A DNA stretch of 20,728 nt from the NCBI GenBank assembly GCA_964436955.1, contig CAYTFC010000056.1, forward strand, positions 1 to 20,728, read 5' to 3'. Of this stretch, positions 14,741-20,728 are shown piece by piece. This DNA is from CAMFKD01 sp964436955. GTDB lineage: Bacteria > Chlamydiota > Chlamydiia > Chlamydiales > JAJFMA01. The position numbers were made by a program, and so were the translations under genes. Within the stretch, counting starts at the first letter, position 1. Each line of letters begins with the position of its first letter. Below the pieces are notes generated by a model. It had not been told where the DNA came from. It saw nothing but the letters and a program-made list of their open reading frames with translations, and did not search any database.

Positions 14741-15345
14741 CCGATAAGCTTTGAGAAGTCGCAACGAATGCCTTCGCGCAACAAGCCATCCCATTCCTGC
14801 TCAAAGAAATCACGCAGCTGCGGAGAATCTAATAGATTCACCACCACTGCTGGCGCGTCCAATTTTCTCTGGCGATGCATTTCAAATAGTGAAAAAACGA
14901 CAACCTCGTTATCAAACCGATGACAAGGGTAATTCAACAGTCTGGGCAATAGAAAAAACTCCAGCGCACCTTTGGGTCCTTCAATCGATTCTAAGATCTC
15001 ATTCAGCTTCTTCTGTGTCGCACGAATATTAACAAAAATTTCTGCTTCAGAAAACTCGGAAAACATCTTGCGAATTTCACGTAAAATCAGCGGGTTTCGC
15101 GGATCAGACATAATCAATCGCAGCTTAGTGCCCGGACGAGATAGAAATGCTTTAATCTCTTCCCTATGCGCGTCCACCCATGCTGGACAATAGTAGACTA
15201 TCAAATCGACTGTCTTTTCGGCATAAGAGAGCAATGAACGCCAGTTCACGTTTCGGGCACCATCATAAAAATTTAATGGCTGAGAACTGTCGCCTGATTG
15301 CTGCTGCGCTGCATAAATGAGTGGTGATCGGATTGCCGAAGTCAT
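14737..15345 (-). CDS. PLD-like fold protein without visible HKD motif
   Basis: A protein of about 202 residues. The blocks VDLIVYYCPAWVDAHREEI, LRLIMSDPRNPLILREI, CHRFDNEVVVFSLFEMHRQR and FFEQEWDGLL resemble the non-catalytic PLD-like domains in which HxKxxxxD is replaced by an RFDxE-type segment. The role is unknown. I choose ATG at 15343-15345 because GTGAG stands 8 nt before it; an in-frame GTG at 15357 would add four residues. It lies 34 nt behind the DUF2608 gene and is likely cotranscribed with it. Confidence 0.6.
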   Translation of the reverse strand: MTSAIRSPLIYAAQQQSGDSSQPLNFYDGARNVNWRSLLSYAEKTVDLIVYYCPAWVDAHREEIKAFLSRPGTKLRLIMSDPRNPLILREIRKMFSEFSEAEIFVNIRATQKKLNEILESIEGPKGALEFFLLPRLLNYPCHRFDNEVVVFSLFEMHRQRKLDAPAVVVNLLDSPQLRDFFEQEWDGLLREGIRCDFSKLIG

Positions 15346-15379
15346 ACGTTTGCTCACTATTGAAGTTTATTCGACGCGA

Positions 15380-16186
15380 CTATAGCAAGGGAACGGGGTC
15401 TCTAGCAAGTTCCTTACGTGCGTCTTCGGCAAGATCGTTACATTTCTGTTCGAATGTTGTGGCGTCCAATGTGGAGGTAACATATTGCTTAGCTCCATGG
15501 AATTCCAAACAAAAACACTCGATGCGGTGTGGATGAAGAGCCTTTTCCACATTTTCCAAATTGCGACGCGTGTCATCCACAAAAACAATTCGAGAGGGCT
15601 TCCATCCTGATATCTCAAAAAATGAAAGCAGGACATGACCTTTGTCCACACTTACACCATTTCCAAATAGAATGCCCTTGAAATAAGAGGGATGGCGGCC
15701 ACGCACTTGTGGTAAAGTGTGAAAAAAACAATCTTTACACGGAAAGGAACCTGAAAAATCGATACCTAGAGCCTTTAACCCTTCATAACGATAAACGTCC
15801 ATGCTGCCCCAAAGGCTGGTGAGGGCAATAGGACGTAATCCCTTTGTAGTTAGATCACGAATGAGTTGCGGCGACTGATTGTCTAACAAAAGGGGTGGAT
15901 GATTGCGCACAATGAGGTTTAAGAAGGCATCTTGCTCATCTGGCGAAAGTTGTCCGTAGATGCGTTTAAAAATATCCTTATGCTGCTTCATATTGGGAAA
16001 TTGAAAGGCCGGCTCTGAAGACACCAACAACACGTAATCGATATCAAAAATCGCCAGCGTATCAGCTGGCAGACCATCGATAAACACCCTTACCTCATCC
16101 ATAGAATGAACTTCAGTAATGGAACTCGATAGAGGTGAGCTTACCATAGATACCATCGCTATAAAAAACGTTAAAATCGCACGCAT
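15380..16186 (-). CDS. Secreted HAD-like protein, DUF2608 type
   Basis: A 268-residue protein with a signal peptide (hydrophobic 3-17, cleavage near VSS/PLS), so periplasmic or exported. Residues 46-53 (IFDIDYVL) give HAD motif I with Asp48 and Asp50; IVFVDDTRRN near the C-terminus gives motif IV; ALTSLWGS may stand for motif II. From memory this matches DUF2608, known from Chlamydiae and Legionella; the substrate is unknown. Upstream of the ATG only a weak GAG ribosome site is visible. The next gene downstream, PLD-like, follows after a short gap. Confidence 0.7.
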   Translation of the reverse strand: MRAILTFFIAMVSMVSSPLSSSITEVHSMDEVRVFIDGLPADTLAIFDIDYVLLVSSEPAFQFPNMKQHKDIFKRIYGQLSPDEQDAFLNLIVRNHPPLLLDNQSPQLIRDLTTKGLRPIALTSLWGSMDVYRYEGLKALGIDFSGSFPCKDCFFHTLPQVRGRHPSYFKGILFGNGVSVDKGHVLLSFFEISGWKPSRIVFVDDTRRNLENVEKALHPHRIECFCLEFHGAKQYVTSTLDATTFEQKCNDLAEDARKELARDPVPLL

Positions 16187-16258
16187 CTTACTCGTCTAAG
16201 TTACTCACTATCAAAAAATGATGTAATAACCTTAACTTAGAAATAACTAAAATAAAAA

Positions 16259-17236
16259 TTAAATCTTTCGCGCAACAATCATCATATGTGAACTGAGCTG
16301 ATTGTCGACTAAATACTTCTGAAAACCTTGTTTCTGGGTGCTGTCTGCATAGGCGATAAATGCTTTAAAAAATGGGTCTGTGATAGATTCCGGGTTATTT
16401 TCTAGAATATCTACATCAAGTTTACCAGGTGTACTTGTTGAACAAACATCAAATCCCACTTTAGTTAGGAGTTGTGTAATAGATCGGGGATTAAAAAAAT
16501 TCAAATGATGTGGAGGAAATACCGCTTTGGAGTTTTTACCAAGAACTCGAATATCTAACCCAATTCCGCTTAACGTGGTTAAAATTAGGATTCCTGAAGG
16601 CGGCAACAATTGATAGCATCTTTGTAAGAAGGCATATGGATCATGCAAGTGCTCAAATAGCTCAAAGCTAACAAAGCACCCTACACCATCAGGAAGAGTG
16701 GTAAGGTCCACATCTTCAAGAAATTTCTGGATAACCGTTAGCCCCTTCCGGGCACATTCCGCTGAAAGGCTCGCAGACGGTTCGATCACAAATACCGGCG
16801 TGCTAGAGATCTTGCTAAACTCTTCGGCAAACACACCATAGCCACCTCCGATATCGCATAACCAATCTGCCTGTGCGCAGTACGTGCGCAATAGTTCTTG
16901 AATTTGCTGCGCCTTAGGTTTCCAGAGCTTTTCCCTTCTGGCTTCTTCAGTTTGCTTGTAAAAATGTGTCGCCCAAAAGCGCGTGGACGACGCCTCGGTA
17001 TAATAACGGTCAAAAGACTCTCTATGTGGTCTGGGGGACACATAAAAAGTGAGGCATTCGGAACACTCATCGTACTCAAATAGATGTTTTTCAAAAAGAG
17101 GACTGCCTTCACACCCACACGCTGGGCATGGAATTCTTTCTCGCTCACAGTCTGCAAAATACGTCTTTGCATCATCCGCAGCTAGACGCAAATATTCATC
17201 AAAAAGCTCTTTTGGTCGGATATCATGTTCCTTCAT
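16259..17236 (-). CDS. SAM-dependent methyltransferase with N-terminal zinc ribbon
   Basis: A 325-residue class I methyltransferase. Cysteines 37/40 (CPAC) and 58/61 (CSEC) form a probable zinc ribbon. The SAM-binding motif I is LCDIGGGYGVFAEEF (126-140), followed by VFVIEPSASL (motif II acidic Glu) and FVSFELFEHLHDPYAFLQ (UbiG-type post motif). HHLNFFNPRSI near the end is usual for methyltransferases acting on sugars or small metabolites, so UbiG-like labels would be unsafe. The ATG has AAAGGTT upstream. A promoter lies at 17259-17287. Its end is 72 AT-rich bases before the DUF2608 start. Confidence 0.8.
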   Translation of the reverse strand: MKEHDIRPKELFDEYLRLAADDAKTYFADCERERIPCPACGCEGSPLFEKHLFEYDECSECLTFYVSPRPHRESFDRYYTEASSTRFWATHFYKQTEEARREKLWKPKAQQIQELLRTYCAQADWLCDIGGGYGVFAEEFSKISSTPVFVIEPSASLSAECARKGLTVIQKFLEDVDLTTLPDGVGCFVSFELFEHLHDPYAFLQRCYQLLPPSGILILTTLSGIGLDIRVLGKNSKAVFPPHHLNFFNPRSITQLLTKVGFDVCSTSTPGKLDVDILENNPESITDPFFKAFIAYADSTQKQGFQKYLVDNQLSSHMMIVARKI

Positions 17237-17258
17237 AATTTAACCTTTGTAAGCAGCG

Positions 17259-17287
17259 GTTGTAGCAACGTGGTAATTATTTGGCAA
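17259..17287 (-). promoter_or_regulatory. Candidate promoter of the methyltransferase gene
   Basis: On the minus strand TTGCCA (17282-17287), 17 bp, TACAAC (17259-17264). The -35 matches 5 of 6 and the -10 4 of 6 consensus bases. Transcription would begin near 17252, 15 nt before the start codon. Confidence 0.45.
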
Positions 17288-17403
17288 CAGGTCTCCTGGT
17301 GCTCTTGCTTTCGCCTGTGGTGAAACTCCTAAAAATCAACACAATGCTTTGCACTAAGTGCGTATAAACCGTTTTTTCTCTAGCAAGTGCGGCAGATAAA
17401 CGC

Positions 17404-17409
17404 TATACA
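17404..17409 (+). promoter_or_regulatory. -10 box of the NADH dehydrogenase gene, possibly giving a leaderless mRNA
   Basis: TATACA lies 8 nt before the ATG at 17418, so transcription would start at or within two bases of the start codon. No Shine-Dalgarno sequence precedes the ATG. The -35 region (17381-17386, TAGCAA) is weak. The stretch GCAAGTG followed by CGCTATAC also occurs in the promoter of the VOC gene (20195-20217). Confidence 0.4.
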
Positions 17410-17417
17410 CGCAAAAT

Positions 17418-18773
17418 ATGGGATATCCAAAAGTTGTTATTATTGGTGGAGGTTTTGGAGGACTAAACGTCGCTCTTCGCCTCAAAAATCGCAAAGTTGA
17501 CATTCAGCTGGTCGACAAGGTCAATCATCATCTTTTTCAACCTCTTCTTTATCAAGTAGCTACTGCTGCCCTCTCGCCTCGAGACATTGCTATACCTATC
17601 CGGGAAATTCTCAAAAGGCAGACTAATACTACTGTCATGATGAACGAAGTGATTTCCATCAACAAACATGCCCAAACGATCACACTGGCAAACGGCACGA
17701 TTCTACCTTTTGACTATCTGATCGTTAGTGTGGGCACTCGGCACTCCTATTTTGGAAAAGAGCGTTGGGAAAAGCATGCTCCGGGTCTTAAGACACTCCC
17801 GGATGCTCTGCGGATCCGCACAAAGATCCTACTCACCTTCGAGCAGGCGGAAATGTGCAATAGGGTGTCAGATTCCGAAGCACTTTTAAACTTTGTGGTC
17901 GTGGGCGGAGGGCCTACAGGTGTCGAGCTAGCGGGTGCTATTGCCGAAATTGCGCATACAACGATGGTCGAGAACTTCCGCAAAATTGATCCCTCAAAAA
18001 CACAAATCTATCTGGTGGAAGCTGCACCCCATATTTTGCCAAGCTATCCCGAGGATTTGAGCAGAAAAGCTCAGACAACCTTAGAGCACATGGGCGTACG
18101 CGTTCTAACCAACACCAAAGTAGTCGATATCACCGAAGATAAAGTTGAACTGGATCATGGAGTGATACACAGCCGCAATGTGCTGTGGGCTGCTGGTAAC
18201 CAAGCACCAGCTCTCTTACAGACGTTAGATACTCCCTTAGACAGGCAAGGCAGGGCCATTATTGAAAAGGACCTGACAATCCCTCATCACCCTAATATTT
18301 TTGTGATTGGCGATGCTTCTAGGCTCGATGATGACAAGTGTGAAGCTCTTCCTGGTGTGGCTCCAGTGGCGATTCAGCAGGCAAGCTATGTTGCTAAAGT
18401 GATTGGCAAGCATATTCCAAAAGATAAGCGCAATCCTTTTCGTTACTTTGACAAGGGTTCCATGGCTACAATTGGCAAGGCAAAAGCTATTGTCGCAATG
18501 GGTAAATGGCATTTTTCGGGCTTAATAGCTTGGCTTGTATGGTGCTTTATTCACGTGGTATATCTCATCGATTTTCGCAATCGTGCGCTTGTGATGTTGC
18601 AATGGTCTTGGTGGTATCTGACTGGTCAACGTAGCTCTAGATTAATCTACAATAGTGTGGATCAAGCTACGCAAACGATGCCAACACGCGCAGCAAACGA
18701 CCTAGTATCTCCGGCATCTGCTGAACCGCATCGTAAGAATTCAAGCGACGTAACGCCTCGTGATGAGTCGTGA
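17418..18773 (+). CDS. ndh: Type II NADH dehydrogenase (NDH-2)
   Basis: A single-subunit, non-pumping NADH:quinone oxidoreductase at the inner membrane. The 451-residue protein has the FAD motif VVIIGGGFGGL (6-16), the quinone/FAD region NHHLFQPLLYQVATAALSP, the NADH motif FVVVGGGPTGVELAGAIAEI (about 157-176), and FVIGDAS for the second FAD contact. The C-terminal part (SGLIAWLVWCFIHVVYLIDF, then WWYLTGQRSSRLIY) is the usual membrane anchor. About 36 residues beyond that anchor (from NSVDQATQ on) are unlike the family and coincide with the 107-nt antisense overlap of the next gene. The start matches the family N-terminus. Confidence 0.93.
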   Translation: MGYPKVVIIGGGFGGLNVALRLKNRKVDIQLVDKVNHHLFQPLLYQVATAALSPRDIAIPIREILKRQTNTTVMMNEVISINKHAQTITLANGTILPFDYLIVSVGTRHSYFGKERWEKHAPGLKTLPDALRIRTKILLTFEQAEMCNRVSDSEALLNFVVVGGGPTGVELAGAIAEIAHTTMVENFRKIDPSKTQIYLVEAAPHILPSYPEDLSRKAQTTLEHMGVRVLTNTKVVDITEDKVELDHGVIHSRNVLWAAGNQAPALLQTLDTPLDRQGRAIIEKDLTIPHHPNIFVIGDASRLDDDKCEALPGVAPVAIQQASYVAKVIGKHIPKDKRNPFRYFDKGSMATIGKAKAIVAMGKWHFSGLIAWLVWCFIHVVYLIDFRNRALVMLQWSWWYLTGQRSSRLIYNSVDQATQTMPTRAANDLVSPASAEPHRKNSSDVTPRDES

Positions 18774-20061
18774 GTCTGTTTTGTTTATAGAACAATTCTT
18801 GATAGTAGGCATTTGTGTCTGCTTCTACTTCTAAGCCATATGCCTTAGAGTAGCTTGTCAAGACCATATGATCAAAATCAAAAGGCGCTGACAAATAGAT
18901 ACCAGCACTTTCAAGCTGCGCAATCCAAATATCCATGCCTTCTACAGGATCATCCCAATGGGGAAGGGTACCCACGATCTCATCCGTCAAACCACCCAAT
19001 GTTACATCCATAGACAATAGTCGCCTGAGGAGAAACTTGACGCGATGCCATCCGCCTTCCTTGTTTCCTAGCTCAAGGTCCATCAAGGTAAAATTGGGCA
19101 TTCCCATGCGCTTTAAGAAGATCCATACATCACTGAACGAGCAGGCAGATTCTAGCGGCCAAATGTACACACGACGCTTAAGACTTCCAAACAGTTGCAA
19201 CAAGTGCGTGAGAACTATCTTTTCGGCTTGGCTTTGCACGATCAAGACTACTTTAGCCGATTGAAAGCCTGCGCTGCCTGTCATCCGTTCAGCAACGTCT
19301 TGGGAAAGGCCTAAACCTAACAAAATTTGAGGAGTGAGTCTTTCAAGCTGCGGTGGTGGTGGCGGAGGTGCTTTTGGGGACGGTTCTACGCCGCTAGATA
19401 GAACTTCTTTATCGCGATCCTCAGATTTGATCTTCTCTCTTTCACGTGCCACTTTACGCTCAAGAGGCTCCTCGTCTTCGATTTTTTCTTTTTCTTTTGG
19501 ACGATCAACCGCGTGTGGTGGTAGTTGCTTCTCAATTTGCGTTTCGCGTGAGTCGGGCACCACAACCAGGGGCTGGCGCGGCACATCTGGCTTTAGCTTT
19601 TCTGGATTACAGCGTTCTGAAAATGCCTGTGCAATACGTTCCTTGAGTTCTGGTTTGGTCAGATTCGAACCCGTTTCCGAAAATTGAGGCGTTTCTTTGG
19701 AGATGGCCTCGGATTCTCTGGCTTTTGGAGTAGGAGTTGTCGAGTTCTGGGGGGTCTCTGAAGCCTGTGATTTTTGCACAGGAGCAATGGATGTCTTGTC
19801 TACGGTGAATTCTTTTGGTGTAGAAACAACGGCATGTGCCTTCTCGCGAGTAACTGTGCGTTGTGTGGCTTGCGCCGGGTTAAGTCCTTTCACCATACGC
19901 TTGACAGATTTAGTTAAAATCGTCTGTGCCATTGCAAGCCAAGCACCCGCTTGCGGATTCCCGGACGCCATAGAGGGATTTTGTCCCTGTTGCTGAGGAG
20001 GCAAAGCCTCAACGGGCGAAATTGGCTGTACGGGCGAAATATCCACGAGAAAAAGCTCCAA
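18667..20061 (-). CDS. Pro/Lys/Glu-rich protein with degenerate OLD-type Toprim-like C-terminal half
   Basis: A 464-residue protein. Residues 1-240 are low complexity, rich in Pro, Gln, Lys and Glu, ending in a run of six prolines (232-237). From about 241 there is a compact domain: VVLIVQSQAEKIVLTHLLQL (271-290), RRVYIWPL, FLKRMGMPNFTLMDLELG (315-332), EGGWHRVKFLLRRLL, and SAPFDFDHMVL (391-401). The order and spacing recall the Toprim part of OLD-family nucleases, but the first catalytic acid (VEG) is Gln276 and the DxD is Asp328-Leu-Glu330; the ATPase half is missing. This is remote recognition. The listed start is TTG at 20061, six bases after the expected transcription start; ATG at 19971 (residue 31) is the alternative. 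It overlaps ndh by 107 nt at the 3' ends. Confidence 0.65.
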   Translation of the reverse strand: MELFLVDISPVQPISPVEALPPQQQGQNPSMASGNPQAGAWLAMAQTILTKSVKRMVKGLNPAQATQRTVTREKAHAVVSTPKEFTVDKTSIAPVQKSQASETPQNSTTPTPKARESEAISKETPQFSETGSNLTKPELKERIAQAFSERCNPEKLKPDVPRQPLVVVPDSRETQIEKQLPPHAVDRPKEKEKIEDEEPLERKVAREREKIKSEDRDKEVLSSGVEPSPKAPPPPPPQLERLTPQILLGLGLSQDVAERMTGSAGFQSAKVVLIVQSQAEKIVLTHLLQLFGSLKRRVYIWPLESACSFSDVWIFLKRMGMPNFTLMDLELGNKEGGWHRVKFLLRRLLSMDVTLGGLTDEIVGTLPHWDDPVEGMDIWIAQLESAGIYLSAPFDFDHMVLTSYSKAYGLEVEADTNAYYQELFYKQNRLTTHHEALRRLNSYDAVQQMPEILGRLLRVLASFA

Positions 20062-20073
20062 GTTTAGGCACTA

Positions 20074-20102
20074 ATTATACATTAAAATAATTATATTGAC
20101 AA
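20074..20102 (-). promoter_or_regulatory. Strong promoter of the Toprim-like gene
   Basis: On the minus strand TTGTCA (20097-20102) and a perfect TATAAT (20074-20079) are 17 bp apart, 11 of 12 consensus bases. The start of transcription should be near 20067, almost on top of the TTG start at 20061, which implies a near-leaderless message or a start further in. Confidence 0.75.
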
Positions 20103-20189
20103 TAAAAATTGCGATATTAGGTAATGCTTTTAATGAGCGAGGTGGACAAAGTGACACGTGCTGTCCTTTTCGTCCTTCCTAGTGAAAGC

Positions 20190-20218
20190 TTGCGGCAAGT
20201 GTGCTAACACGCTATACT
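20190..20218 (+). promoter_or_regulatory. Promoter of the VOC gene
   Basis: TTGCGG (20190-20195), a 17-bp spacer and TATACT (20213-20218) give a good promoter. The expected start is near 20225, about 30 nt before the ATG at 20255, leaving room for the ribosome site CGGAGA. It makes the longer reading frame from a GTG at 20201 impossible, as that start lies inside the promoter. Confidence 0.7.
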
Positions 20219-20254
20219 GCTTCCAAAATCAAAACCCTAAACGGAGATTATTTC

Positions 20255-20674
20255 ATGAGCGCACCAAGCATTGATCTAGTTTGGATCACTGTAGCTGATT
20301 TCAAACAGGCAATTAAGTTTTATACTGAAGTTGTCGGCTTAAGTCTTCTCCAAGTTCACGAAAATGAGCACATGGGATGGGCAGAGCTAGGCAGCGCCAA
20401 CGGCGGTGCTATGCTAGGTATCGCTCGTTCGAATAAACAAGATTCGATCGCTCCTGGCGGCAATGCATGTATCACTTTAACCGTACCAAATATCCAAAAT
20501 GCAGTGACCGATATCCAGAAAAAGGGTGCTAAGCTCATCGGGAATATCCAAGAAGTCCCTGGACACGTCAAACTTCAGCTTTTTGTAGATCCAGATGGCA
20601 ACTTCTGTCAGCTAGTAGAACCTATTGATTTGGAACACAAAGACTACAAAGAACACAAATGCGATCATTGCTAA
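20255..20674 (+). CDS. VOC/glyoxalase-like protein
   Basis: A 139-residue member of the vicinal-oxygen-chelate superfamily; single-domain members include lyases, dioxygenases and resistance proteins, and the reaction cannot be assigned. Family features are the opening IDLVWITVADFKQAIKFYTE and VVGLSL, the central GWAELGSANGGAMLGI strand, ITLTVPNIQNAVTDIQKKGA and the closing FVDPDGNFCQLVEP with its metal-site Glu. The tail HKDYKEHKCDHC carries three His and two Cys, an unusual possible metal-binding extension. The start ATG at 20255 has CGGAGA 8 nt upstream and the promoter at 20190-20218. Its stop codon lies inside a 17-bp repeat. Confidence 0.85.
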   Translation: MSAPSIDLVWITVADFKQAIKFYTEVVGLSLLQVHENEHMGWAELGSANGGAMLGIARSNKQDSIAPGGNACITLTVPNIQNAVTDIQKKGAKLIGNIQEVPGHVKLQLFVDPDGNFCQLVEPIDLEHKDYKEHKCDHC

Positions 20675-20728
20675 GACCCTGATTGCTACCCAATGCTGTC
20701 AACTTAAAGAAATTCATACAACTCTTCG
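20671..20728. repeat. Fragment of the dispersed inverted-repeat element at the window end
   Basis: CTAAGACCCTGATTGCT (20671-20687) is the exact reverse complement of 13698-13714 in the large inverted repeat. It covers the VOC stop codon (20672-20674). The bases after it (ACCCAATGCTGTC) only vaguely recall the palindrome centre. Nothing else is recognisable up to 20728. Confidence 0.55.

Noticed and set aside
20201..20254. Extended start (GTG) of the VOC protein
   Set aside because: It lies between the -35 and -10 boxes of the promoter, and the ATG at 20255 has a ribosome site and matches the usual domain start.

Overview
The window reads as chromosome of an environmental (amoeba-associated type) member of the Chlamydiae. 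The best taxonomic evidence is the head-to-tail run uppS-cdsA-cmk, the order known from Chlamydia. Supporting signs are a secreted DUF2608-type HAD protein, a degenerate CDP-alcohol motif of a type I associate with the PVC group, and several large proteins with long hydrophobic segments near the N-terminus, as in inclusion-membrane (Inc) proteins. The base composition looks moderate by eye. I cannot name the genus.

Layout. 1-320 is non-coding and holds a partial copy of a dispersed inverted-repeat element, a hairpin and a terminator-like stem-loop. 321-3617 (minus strand) is a two-gene operon for membrane-anchored proteins of 360 and 727 residues, driven by a near-consensus promoter at 3659-3687. 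3756-7471 (plus strand) is a complete four-gene sulfate/thiosulfate ABC importer: binding protein, two permeases and ATPase, tightly overlapped. The whole gap to the next, convergent gene (7476-7732) is one inverted-repeat element whose two arms each carry a hairpin with complementary loops. 7739-9136 (minus) encodes a second membrane protein built like the 360-residue one. 9328-12965 (minus) is the operon purA-uppS-cdsA-cmk: AMP synthesis, undecaprenyl carrier, CDP-diacylglycerol and CMP phosphorylation.

13141-14740 (plus) holds a DUF2000/PTH2-like protein and a HAD phosphatase. Each is preceded by a copy of the same roughly 39-bp upstream element, and between them lies a 172-bp inverted repeat centred on a perfect 42-bp palindrome. 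14737-17236 (minus) holds a PLD-like protein without visible HKD motifs, the secreted DUF2608 protein and a zinc-ribbon SAM methyltransferase. 17418-18773 (plus) is a type II NADH dehydrogenase that may be translated from a leaderless mRNA. Its 3' end overlaps by 107 nt the convergent gene 18667-20061, which encodes a proline/charge-rich protein whose C-terminal half resembles a catalytically degraded OLD-family Toprim domain. 20255-20674 (plus) is a small VOC/glyoxalase-like protein.

Functionally the window combines housekeeping synthesis (nucleotides, envelope lipids), respiration (NDH-2), an anion importer unusual for this phylum, and likely host-interface proteins. The most unexpected content is non-coding: two large structured intergenic inverted repeats, related fragments of one of them elsewhere, and a duplicated promoter-like element. 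No tRNA, rRNA, CRISPR array or insertion-sequence transposase was seen.
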